This document shows, one piece after another, positions 28,295 to 41,262 of a DNA stretch of 64,000 nt. A model generated the notes under the pieces. The model was not told where the DNA came from, did no database searches, and saw only the letters and a list, made by a program, of their open reading frames with translations. The stretch is from Brevipalpus yothersi (Eukaryota > Arthropoda > Arachnida > Trombidiformes > Tenuipalpidae): positions 180,495 through 244,494 of the forward strand of contig QZCP01000268.1 of assembly GCA_003956705.1 (NCBI GenBank). The letters are read 5' to 3'. The translations under genes and the position numbers were made by a program. The first letter of the stretch is position 1. Every line of letters starts with the position of its first letter.

Positions 28295-28368
<74 letters not shown>

Positions 28369-31300
28369 CGGGAAAACTTTCAAAAAATATCACTTCAACA
28401 AAATGATGTGTGTGCGCTACATGATATCGGAATGATGATGAAAAAAGAGAGAGAATAAGACACCACTCGAATAGACCAGAATAGACGTGTCCAAGATGAA
28501 GACAGTTCATAAAGAAGTATCGTTCTATTTCCATTTATTACCTCAGCAAGTAACTCCAGCAAGGTGAGAGAGTGAGAGAGAAAAAGAGAGGGGAAAAGAG
28601 AAAAGTTTGGGATAGAAAAGAATGAGGCGTGAGAGATGGAGCAACAACGGAAAAGAAGAGGACATCAAGAAGCGTAAAGTGAACTGAATCAGACGGACAG
28701 AGAGCATAATGTAAAGAGTCACAATGGATTCAAGTAAAGCGATCATTTCCATTGAAATAGAGAGACACAAGTGAGCCAGTATTATAGTAGAACAGATCCA
28801 ATCATGATAAAGCGAGATGCTGGATACTGGATGCTGGGAATACAGAATAAAAAGACCAGTAGCCTTGGGTATTATGGACATTTTTCAAGCATCCATTCAT
28901 TTTGTTTTGCTGCTGATTTATACCAAATATCTTCATTTCATCTTTTTTTCTACTACTCTACTCTGTGAATCTGTCTTCCTCTCTCTCTTTTTATGAAGGT
29001 TTGACGTTCTCTTTCTATGCAATGTCCATTATCTGGAATTCCCTGAGCTTCGATCGTTCCATATCGTGATGGAATAATATCCAAACCTAAAGTAATTGAT
29101 TCCGGGTAATCCATCTCGGATAAACGTAGTGATTGAGAATGCGATTTTTCCGTTCAGTATTTGATGAATTCAATGCCATAGATAGAAGAGGATTGAGATA
29201 AACATATACACACACAATATTCAATATTCACAATCGAATAGGAAGATGAAAAATTGGATGTATAGATGATAGCAGAAGAAAGAAGTGAAGAGCAGCAGTG
29301 GAAATGATAAAAAATGGAGTGAAAAGAATTATATTCATCTATACTTCAGCCAACACACATACACATTCACATTCACAGAATTCAACAAACCTTTGAATCA
29401 AAAGGAAATGTTGATACAAAAATATACGTACAGCATGGTAGAGGATTGAGAGGAAACGATTGAAATTTTCAAAACAAATTCTCTGAGCTGTACATATCAA
29501 TCTGTAGTTATAATATGGAAAAATTGGAACTATTCTCCACTTTATAGTGACAAAAGTGCAAACATGAGCGATCACTCTGAACGATGATATAAGTCTTCAT
29601 CTCTCTCTCTCTCTCTCTCTCTTTATCTTTTTCACTGGTATTTTGGTGATGGCAAGTGAAAATTCTTTTTCTTGGAAAATGATAGAGCTAAAATGTCATT
29701 CAATAGATGGAATCTTCTTTATACCTCAGATACACACACAGATAGAAAGAGAGAGATGAAGATGGAGACCACTTGGTTTTGATCATAATCTCGATCATTC
29801 TTTACAAGAAAATGAAAGTGATGGCTTGTCGAGATAAACAAGAAAAAATGGCCAAGCAAAAAGTGAAAAAATTGGCCACAAACTAGTCCTCATTGATTCA
29901 CTTTTTTCTTTTTCCTCCTCTTTTTCTTGGATATGTGAACATTAAAGATATAACATAAGAACAAGAGAAAGAGAGAGAAAAAGAGAGAGCTCAGACTATT
30001 TTCTGTATGATACAGATTCTTGTCGCTTCGTTACACTCAATAAAGTTGTGGTTAACATAGGATCCAGGCTCTGTACTTATCGGAAATTGAGCTCACAGAG
30101 ACATTTTCGGCTGGGTATAGAGTATGTGAGAGACACATACACAGAGAGACATAAAGAAACAAGGGCATGTAATCGAATGAATGTCAGCAGTAGTATTTGG
30201 AATGAGAAGGGATTGAAAAATTGCGGAAGAGAATGGAATAAAAGCAAACCTTGAATTCAACAGATTTTTCAAAGACGTAGACACACATACACACGATATA
30301 TATGAACTGATACTTTTCACAACAGTATTAAAATATTAGATTTTGAAACAATAGCCTTGACTAAAGTAATGATAGACATCATCTTCGGGTTACAATTTCA
30401 TTGCTATTATTATTGTTATCATCGTCATTATATTGATGTGAGGCCCAGTGAAGGGAGAGGAAAGAGAGATAAAGAGAGGGAGAGAAAGTACTGTAAGAGA
30501 AAAAGAGAGAAGAAAAGGATGAAGAATAGACTTTAAGATGTTTCTAACCATACACAATAGAGAAGAATGTTCATCTAATAGGCAAGAAATATGAGTCTTG
30601 TTTTCGCCTCTCAACCGATTTCCCGCCATAATCATTGGTGTATATGCATGAATTTTTGGACATGAGAATGTTCAATTTTGGGGAGAAAAAAATAGGGAAG
30701 GAAAATGAGAATACAATGGAATATTCATTCATATCAAATAATATGAATGAGGGAGAGAGAGAGAGAAAAACAGAGCATCAAAAGGAGGAGTAAGAAGAGG
30801 AAGTTGAAAAAAAATATTGATTGAGAAATGAAAGAAAGAGGAAAAAAAATCTCAATTCAAAAGTTAACATTCCGTTGAGAATAAAGAGCAGCCAAAGATA
30901 AGAGAAGAAATGACCATAAATCGTGGAAACAATCTAATGCAATGATGATAGGTAATTTAATTAGAGTGAGATGAGAGAAAGAATAAGAAGTAGATGGAAT
31001 AGAGAGATGCAGACAGAGAGAGATGAGAATGAATAAAATGGTGGAATATGTTTAACGGGACAAATAGAACGGAAGAGAAAAGTGATGAGTAAAAACAGTG
31101 AGCAGCATAGAATGATGATCGATGAAGAGTAAGACAGGGTAAAGCTAGAGAAGATGAACTGGAGGCTCAAGGAATAAGGAGAGGAAGAGGATGAGGAGAG
31201 AGATTTAAAGTGATGAAGAGAAAGCATAGAACAGATGATGTTAAAATGTTCAACATTAGCTTCTATGTATTTTTCTTCCATTTAATGGGATAAGCGAGCA

Positions 31301-32000
31301 TCACTTCTTCTTATTTCACGTTACTCCATTCTATTTTCTAAATGCTATTGATTCTAATGCAAATTAGAGAGTAAAGAAAATCATTTCAAGATTGAGAGTT
31401 GAGATTTAGACATGCATAACAGAAAGAGAAAGACAAGTAGAAGATGGAAGGAATAGAGAGAAGATGGTTGACAGTACTGAACTAGTGTGAAAGTGTGGCA
31501 AAGAAAAGCGGAAAGAATCAAGGAAGAGAGAGAGACAAACGTGAATAAAGAGTATTTGGACATGAAGAAATAACAGAGTTGTGCTTGATTCGAATGAACT
31601 TTTATCACATTCACAATCAAGTGAGAGAATTATATCATCTTCTTACGATTGTTCCGAATCACCGAACAGCTGAATGAAAGTAGAAAGATTGAAAGAAAGA
31701 AATATGCTGAAACTAAGAGAATTGAGACATTTTCCATTATCAAGTTCATTGAGAATGAATCGACGTCCTTATTCACACACACACATGCATACACACTCAC
31801 AATTTGTGTGTGTGTGTTTGTGTGTATGTTTACTTGTCCCTGGTCGCTGTGACAGGGACTATGATGATCTATCTGGCAAAAGTTACATCCCAAGAAACAC
31901 AAGAATGAGATGAGAAAAACAGCGTGAGGAAGCTGAAGTTGCGAGATTGAGAGAGCAAGATTTGCCAAAACTGTGAAGTGGTTTGATTTGAGAGGATGTG

Positions 32001-32045
<45 letters not shown>

Positions 32046-32133
32046 AGTATACGAGCATACCCAAAAACATTTAAACAAGTAGGAATGGAATTTGCATATT
32101 GAATGAATGATTGAGATCAAAGTGAAGTGAAGA

Positions 32134-32173
<40 letters not shown>

Positions 32174-32889
32174 GAGTATAAATGGGAATAGGTAATTTGC
32201 AAAACAAATCTATGGAATATCCAAGTGCGTTGGATGCTGAGTGATCAAAGAGTGAAAGAGAGAAATGAGAAAAAAGAGAGAATTAGAAAGCAGGACTGTG
32301 TGATTGAAGAAGATTCGAGTAATGGAAGAAAGATGCTGATTAGAGAAAGATCAAGATGTACGATGGGGGCAAAGAGAGAAAAAAAAGAAAAAATAAAAAG
32401 TGGGAGGCAAGGGTTGAAGAGGTGATGTTGACAGACGGTTAAGGAAGAGAGAGGATCTAATGAAGATGACAAGCGGATATTTAGTCAAAGTAAAGAGAGA
32501 GAAAGTTGAAGAAGTGAAGGTGCTGATGTTAGTTGAGGAGATGGAGCAAAAGCAAGTTAGCATGAGCAAGACAATAATGATTATTATACTCAAAAAATGT
32601 AGACAAAATAGAGTAAGAGGAAGAATGAGAGAGAGAGAGAATGTGTGTGTGTGGTGAGTCCATGGAATGAGTCGGAGAAAAAAGATGAAGAAGAATAAGA
32701 GGAAGAGGGTTCGATTAATGAGAAAGTATGAAGATGACGAAGAGTGACTTAAATGAATGTTCAGCAAGTATGCGAGAATGGGTTGATGATTTCGAAAGGA
32801 CCTCGAGTAGGGCAAAGAGAGAGAGAGGGGAAGTCTGAGAGAGAAAGTATGTAGATCGTGGGAGGAGGAAAGGGTGAGGGATGGAGGAG

Positions 32890-32958
<69 letters not shown>

Positions 32959-34126
32959 CGGTGGAGAAGATGATGAGAAAAAATCGAAGACATGGGGAGA
33001 TGGAGAATGAAATCAGGATCCCGAACCATGATAATGGATTCATCTATGCTCAACAAATTATGATTATGAGCAATGAAGAGGCAAGATAGAATAAGGATCA
33101 TCATGAAGAGAGAGAGAGGCAATAACCATGAGCAAAAAAGAAGAGAGAGAGATGATCATATGTGGTTACGGTGGCAGGGCATGATGGTGATGGTAGTCTA
33201 CAACAATCACGATCATCTATTTTACTTTGCCTTAGCTTTTAGTGGAGGGAGAAAAAAGAAGAGAGAGAGAAAGAGAAAGATAAGGGGGTGGTAGATGGAA
33301 AATAAAATGTAGATGATCTGTGGGTTATTTGATTGAATAAAGAAGCGAATATATAATTTACCAGATCATTTCCTATCCTTTCGTAGTAATATTTTTTGTA
33401 ATCGTCCATCCAAACTTCTGCCAATCGAATTGAATTACGTCTCAGTACATTGACACCGGTCCGCCATTTGTATGGTGATCGAGTTCGAAAAATGTGACCT
33501 ACATGGGAACATGGCACTATTTCTAATGTTCCACCACACATCCATGTCTAGTGAGAAAGAGAGAGAGAGAGAGAGAAAAAAGAGAGAAAAAGAAAATGGA
33601 CAGAGATGAGAGAGCGTTAATTGTGATTGCTTGCGATCAATTGATTTTTGGCGATGTCTGTGGCGGTGAATGGACAAGGAGAATAAAGATGAAGAGCGAC
33701 AGATACCCACACACACATAAGCTGAAGAGTTAGATGAAAAGGATGAACAAAAATAGATATTATATATATATATAAAAGGCAATGTAAGAAAGAATAAGAT
33801 AGATATATTGTTGGATGGCAAAACTATTCTCTCCACTCTATCTCTTATACCCAGAAGCCCAATGGGTACAGGAAATTGTCTCTTTTCCTGATTTTCATCC
33901 ATTGTTAGTTCATCATTTCATTTTCCATACTTTGTACACTCGACTAATGCCAAACTAAGGATGCTGCAAAAGTAAGAGGATGAGAGCAAGGTGAGTGAGA
34001 TACCTGGGTCCAGTGAAAATAGCCATGTATCAAAGGTAATCATATTTTTATTCTTTCATCTCTTCTCACTTGTGATACTATTCTTTTCGGATGCTCTATT
34101 GCTGGTCATTCGAACATGAAAACGCG

Positions 34127-34172
<46 letters not shown>

Positions 34173-34340
34173 CAAAATGAAAAATTGTTCACAGGATGAG
34201 TTCACTTGTTCTCATGCGGATTACGATATCATGCAAGGATAAACCGTTACTGAGGCAAAGCGTGGATAAAATGCGATGGAAATGCTCAAGGTAGTGAGGA
34301 ATGAAGTGCAATCAGCGTGATTATGATTATCAGGTTAATG

Positions 34341-34405
<65 letters not shown>

Positions 34406-36126
34406 TTTCGAGCAAATGACTAGAGATTCAGATTAGTTGGTCGAGCAAAGAAGAGCGATCTCCAAAGGAAATAAGGATGCGGGATTTTGAAATTGCAATT
34501 TGATGAAAGAGAATTTTTCCATCACTTTGCCATGTCTCCTATTTCCTTTCTCTCTCTCTCTTTCACTCTTTCTCTTTCCAGCATTGACCTGTAGTTCATT
34601 AATTCAGATGCAAAGCCTGCTTGACCTTTTGAGTGAAAGATAGTTAAAATATTTTGAGGACCAGATTATGTTTTGCCCACATTATATGGGTGTCAAAAAG
34701 TGAGCCATCTGAAAAGTTGCAAGTGAAAATGTTTCCATGATGGTTCTATGAATACATGAACGATTTTGATCAGATTATGGGAAGGCAAAAGAGGGAATGA
34801 GCATCTGATTAATTATGCAAGAATCGTGATAATAGTTTGATGGATAAAACATAGGAAAACTAAGTGTGCTCAAATTGCATATAAAAGCAAAGGATGATAT
34901 GGAGAAGATGGAAAAAGGAGAGAGGAGAGAATGTGTGTATGTGTTTATATGTGTGTGAACAAAATAAATATTCACCTTGAATGATAATTCTAAATTTTCT
35001 CCACCCCATATATCAAATCCTGGATCATATAAGCCAAGTTTTTCGAAATATTTTCTACTAATTGTAAACAATCCACCAGCCATTGTTGGAGACCTGAAAG
35101 TAGAGAATCGTAAAATAAGATGAACAATTCAAGTGAATGAGAGACGATAAATACGATAAATACGATACATCGCATCACCAAAATAAGGATAGAAAGCAAA
35201 AGGAAACATGGAGAGAGAGATAGATAGATAGAGAATACAGCTGATAAGAGGATGATGAAACGAAAATCAGATAGTGGAGGAAGAATCAGGACGATAGAAA
35301 TAAAGAATAGTAGAAAATACAAAGAGAAATAGTGAAGAATCGTGAAAGATTGCTATTCACTCACTAGTGACGCGGACAAGTAGCAACTTTTTTTCCACCC
35401 CAATCGATTCAATCGAATAAGGAGGATGGAAAAAGCAGGAAGAACGATAGTGAGAGAGGAAGAGAAAGAGGATGAAGAGAGATCACTTCTTCTTCTCCTC
35501 TTCTTATTCTTCCATGCCAACATCTTTCATTCATTTTTTTCTCGCTCTTTTTAAACCGAAATATATATATATATATATATATGAGAAAAGATCCATGATC
35601 GAAATGAATGAATGTGGTTTTGCATCGAATAAAATTGACCAAAAACTGAACTTGAAAAGAATTGTGAAAAGTGCTGGCTCACATCATACACATGGAACGA
35701 GACAGAATACCATGAAGAAATGAAGAAAATATACTAGAAAAACATGATGAATGATGGACGAATTTTCACCACCATTCTTCAAACGTTTTATTCGTTTCTT
35801 GTGTGTTCGAAAACACTATTCCAGAGACACATACAGTTGGCCTCTCTTGCTCTTTTTTCTCTCTCATGTTTTCATCTATACACCTCTTTCTGTCTCTCCA
35901 TCTCTTTCTCTCTTTCTCTCTCTCATCTTTCACATTGGTGTTGGTGATCATCGTTGCCATCATCATTCGATGTGAAATAAAGCAAGTTGAGGAATAAGAG
36001 GAATATAAAGGATGACAGCAAGAAAATTGGCATCAAATCTATGAGCCGTTTTCGAACAATCATTCACCGAAAAAGTTCACTTGGTCCGAATAGAAGACAT
36101 GGAAAGAGAGAGATGACAATGGAAAG

Positions 36127-36183
<57 letters not shown>

Positions 36184-36409
36184 CTTCACTATTACCATAG
36201 CTTTCTCTTTCCAAATGAATGCCTACCTATCGTGTACACCATGTACTTTTTCTTCTTCACATACACTCTCACATGCTTACATGCTGGTGTCTTATTCTGT
36301 GAAGATAAACTATTCACAACATGGATGGACATTGGAAAAATGTGAGAATTATGGAAAAATGGTTCACCAGATACCGGGTGAAGCTGTCATTCTACAGCAT
36401 ACATGTGAG

Positions 36410-36493
<84 letters not shown>

Positions 36494-38016
36494 TTCGACA
36501 AGAAAAGGAAAAGTGCTTGGTTGTATTGTTAACAACATTCCATTCTCCATCTCAAAATACGTTTTTCATTCCCACTCATTAAAGTACCGATTATTATCTG
36601 ATTTTGTCATGCGAAAAATATTACTTAAAGTCTGACTAATTCACCATGAGCAATGAGATAGAGAAAAGAGAGGGAGGAAGATATTGAAACGGTCGTTGAC
36701 AAGTGGAAGGATGACAAACTTTCTCTCTCTCGAATTGATAGGAAATGTTGAAGAGGATAGGGAATAAAAAATCGAAAATGTACATCATTCACCCTCATAT
36801 ACTTTGAAGAGAGATGGAAGAAGAGAGAGGAAATTCATGTTTAATGGTTCGAGATGTGTTCACCCGAAAATACCTACACTACCTGATTTCATGATCATTT
36901 TTTTGAATTTCCTACATGATCATCAAACCCAGCTTAGGGAGAATGTGACAGGAATTGAGAGAGAAGGGGATGATATTCAATTATGAAGTAGTACATTGCA
37001 TGAGTGGATAGACGAATGATATTTCGGACCCCAAAAAAGGGATCATTGAAGTCATCGACAAATGGAATCATTGGTCTTGAATTATTGATTTAAGATGTGT
37101 GTGTAGAGACTTCATACACCCTTGGAATGTAGATTTGAGATAGAAAAAAAATTTGTAAAGTTCTCCATTATTTGACTAGAACTTTCCAGACAGACAAGAG
37201 GAATATAGAAAACTACACCAATTCAGTGGCGTAAATTGTAGCAAAAAAAAGACGAGAGAATATTCAACTAATGGACAAAAAAATTTCATCCTAAAAAACC
37301 CAGGTAGAATAGGATAGATGAGATAGTTGAGAAAATAGTGAGAAAACAGAGGAATAAGGCAAAGAAGAGGAAGAAGAGGAAGAAGAAAAGGAGAGGAGAG
37401 ATGGATGAAGAATAGCTTGTGAAACGAAATGATGACTAAAAATCAGCAAGCAAATGGAATAGTCATGCAAGCGAGAGAAATAAAGAAGGATAGAAAAAAC
37501 ACGAGCTCATCTCAAGGTTTTTCCTTCCCAAAAGAATGAATCAAAAGCCTGAGCATGATGATTGGTAGTGTAGTCTTTAAGTGATACGACAACAAAGTTA
37601 TATGAACCTTGTTCCTTATACATCTTATACATCTCTCGTATATATCGTGCCTAGTCTCTTTTGAAGCAAATTTCTCTCTCTCTCTCTCTCTCNNNNNNNN
37701 NNNNNNNNNNNNNNNNNNNNNNNNNNNNNNNNNNNNNNNNNNNNNNNNNNNNNNNNNNNNNNNNNNNNNNNNNNNNNNNNNNNNNNNNNNNNNNNNNNNN
37801 NNNNNNNNNNNNNNNNNNNNNNNNNNNNNNNNNNNNNNNNNNNNNNNNNNNNNNNNNNNNNNNNNNNNNNNNNNNNNNNNNNNNNNNNNNNNNNNNNNNN
37901 NNNNNNNNNNNNNNNNNNNNNNNNNNNNNNNNNNNNNNNNNNNNNNNNNNNNNNNNNNNNNNNNNNNNNNNNNNNNNNNNNNNNNNNNNNNNNNNNNNNN
38001 NNNNNNNNNNNNNNNN

Positions 38017-38084
<68 letters not shown>

Positions 38085-40889
38085 CTTGGCTCTTTTTTTA
38101 TACTGGCAGTCCTTCTATCTCATTGTTAACTGCTTCTCTCTCTCTTCTTACTTCTTCTGGCCTCAACTATTCCATTCCATATTTCAACTTATCATCTTCT
38201 GAGATTTGCATGAGAAAAAATTTTTCTCTCTCTCTCACTCTTTTTCAATCTTTTCTCTTTCTTTCTCTCTCTCTCTTCCTGGTTGCTTGTGAATAAAACA
38301 CAGAGCTTGCGAATGAATTTATCAAATTTGAGTTGCAAAAAGGGACCCAAAAAAGAGGAATTTTTTTTTCTGCTGACTTGACGGTTCATAAATCACCAAA
38401 CTGTACTAAGTGCTAGAGAATATAAGACGAAAAGCAGATATGAACAGAGAAAGAGGAAAAAAATTTCTACATTCACAGACATATTAGACCATGAGGATGA
38501 CTTAGTCGAGAAGTGAAAATTCGAAACAGAGGTGAAAATATGGATATATAAGGAGAGAGAAAGAAAGAGAGCGAAAAAAAGATGATATTGAAAGCTGATC
38601 TTCTTGATGCGGATTCTGAACACTTGACTTCAGTAGTCTGAATCTTTTTTATCACACTCACTTTACTATTGATCACTTCTTTTTCTTTTTCTTCTTTTTC
38701 GCCCTCCTCTTCATCTTCCATAGGTTACTGATGCTGCTAGATTTTTTATCATGAACTTTTCCAACATATTTTTCTTGAGTAACATCAGAAAAGTTACCCG
38801 CTCAATATTTGATCCACATACACACACACAGGCACAACACACAACCTGGCAGTCCTGCAGAATGCCAAGAGATGATCAGCCATCTCTTGCCTGATCGACT
38901 TTACCCTTCTATTCATCAATACACATACTGTGTATCCCCTTCTTGGCTTACATATATGCCCTGAATGCCGTTCATCACCCCTCCCCCCTTCCTGTGGATG
39001 TTTTTCTGATCAACATGATGCTTTATCAGCTTCTTTCTTCTGGCTCAACTCCCACAAGGGTTGCAAATACCGATGCTGCAATAGATGCTGATCGCTTTTG
39101 CTTCATCCTCATCTTCTTCTTCTCCTCCTTTCTCATCTCAGACTACTACTACTACTACTACTACTACTTTGCAAGTGAGTGGATAGAGAAAAAGATCGTG
39201 AAAAAAGTAACATCCAAGCAAGATGAAAAAACTCTGAAACATTGCTGATCACTCGATCTTGTCTACTAACTTCGTCTTCTTCTTCTTCTTCTTCTTCTTC
39301 TTCTTCTCCATCTTCTACCTTGTTTTATACACACGCTTTTTCGTATCAATAAGAGAAAGTTTCTCTCGTTTTTTCACTTAGCTCTCAAGCTAACTGGATG
39401 ATAATGTGAGTAATAGCATATGAGAAGTACAGTTCCCAGGGCTTGAGTATGTGTGTGTATGTTGATGACACACATTTTGGTTGGATCATCGAAAACAGAA
39501 GTGAAAAAGTGAAAAGGTCAATAAACAACGAGGTAACACTGGAAACAGGACAAAACAGAAAGAAGAGAGGAAGAAAGATAGATAGAGAAAGAGAGAGGAA
39601 AAGATCTGTGAGAAAAGGGATGAAGATAACGTTGAAGAGATCAAGATTGTGAAACAAAAAAGAGTTAGATAAGGAGAGAGTAAAATGAAAACAAGATGAA
39701 GAAGAAAAAGTGATGCTGACGGTTGATGTGAGAGTATGAAGTAAGAGAGATGGAAAGAGAAAAATAAATCTGATTGCCAATAGTGATTGTGTGTATGTCC
39801 TACCTGACTGGATCGGTTGCGTGTTTTAATCTTTTTCGTTCACGTTCAGGCACTGGATGCCAATTAAATTGGAGATTCCAATCGAAGCCTCCAACATTGA
39901 TGGCTGAAGCTTCACCACGAAAATGATATTGCAATGTTTTATCGTCTATCACATCAATCACAGGACACACCACAGCGGTCTCATCTTGAGCTATTCGATC
40001 TAATAAAGGCTCTAGCCAGCCTTCGGTGCATTCACAATGAGAATCCAAATAAGTTAATGTCTCTGCTGTGGCAACTTCAGCACCCAATAGTCGAGCACGT
40101 ATTAAACCTTCACGCCTTTTGGCGCGCACAATTTTCACCTTTTTCAATGGCTTTATATAGTCCTCTAGTGGCTGCATCAAATGCTCTGGGATCATCATCC
40201 ACCATAGGTGTGTGTGTGTGTGTGTGGACATGTGATGAAATACAAGTGTGAGAATGTGTGTGTGGTGTATGAGTGTGTATGGTGTGTGTGCGATGATGGT
40301 CATGGTGAGGTTGAAATTGAAGAGTGAATAGTAGACCAAAAAAAGATCAGATTAATATAAATGGATGTCATCAAAATGATTCACATGAATGACCCGGAAA
40401 AAGAGAGAGAGAGAGAGAGAGAAAACGCAAGAGAGAGAAGGGGGTGAGGTTAGATTAGGGAGAGAGAGAGAGAGAGAGGAGAAAAGGAATTTGAAAGCAA
40501 GTGAGTTATGGCACCAATGAGCATGGAAAATCTTCTCTTTCGTCGAAAAAGATAGCTGTTAATAATATATATATATGTACCAACAGTCATCATCATTTTC
40601 ATCTTAGGTGATTCATTGAATCGTATTAAAAATATTGCCCTCCAAAATTACTGACTGGTGGTCTATTGGAATTGATCAGTCAATTTATGTGACCCGAGAA
40701 ATTGAAGGAAGAGAGAACTCAAAATTTTGAATTCAAATAAACTAGAATTTTTTCTCTTCTCCTCCTTGAGAGAGTAGCTCAATACTGATGTGTGAATTAG
40801 TGATTTGTGTGAACAGATGGAAGAATGATATAAATTTGAATGAATGATGGTTGATAAATATTATTCCAATCCCTCTCTATTGCTCTATT

Positions 40890-40943
<54 letters not shown>

Positions 40944-41220
40944 ATTAGGATTTGAAATGGAGAAACTAGTCGTTCTAAATGAAGCACTATTGCGTTCTAC
41001 TTTTTTTTCGAGTAGCTCCTGTTTCATACACATACACATCAACAGTGGAAGCAAACTTTTCCTGATCAACATCTATCTTTTCTCGCTCTCAGTCCAAAGA
41101 TCTCTCTCCAGCTTATATTTGTTATTCTTTTGATAGCTACTCTGTGAGCTGTTATGGGCTCATCATCTTCTGGAAAACCTACTCCTCTTGAGGCCAACAA
41201 GCATAATGTTAAATGTTAAA

Positions 41221-41262
<42 letters not shown>

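Larger units (their letters stand above)
17030..33361 (-). other. 16.3-kb GALNT intron filled with GA/CT arrays
   Basis: Single intron between the exon ending ERIGNDL and the exon starting GEYGDVSD. The + strand is strongly purine-rich (GA, GAA, GAGA) over most of its length, so the pre-mRNA is pyrimidine-rich. Long dinucleotide arrays are listed separately. I scanned both strands for nested genes, tRNAs and transposon proteins and found none; open frames in it are low-complexity (Ser-Leu or Arg-Glu repeats) or short and featureless. Confidence 0.85.
35094..39803 (-). other. 4.7-kb GALNT intron with repeats and an assembly gap
   Basis: Intron between the exons encoding HATDPVR and SPTMAGG. 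It holds a TA run near 35563-35582, CT and GA arrays, a gap at 37693-38016, a (TAC)n run at 39142-39168 and a (TTC)n run at about 39273-39307. No nested gene was recognised. Confidence 0.8.

Noticed and set aside
17030..33361. Nested genes, transposons or tRNA genes in the 16.3-kb intron
   Set aside because: No frame showed domain signatures of transposase, reverse transcriptase or any host family, and no cloverleaf with a convincing T-arm was found by eye.
33435..33902. Long minus-strand frame continuing upstream of the GALNT exon with Ser-Leu and Tyr-Ile runs
   Set aside because: Only 33362-33547 is exon; above the CACTAG acceptor the sequence is intron with GA repeat.
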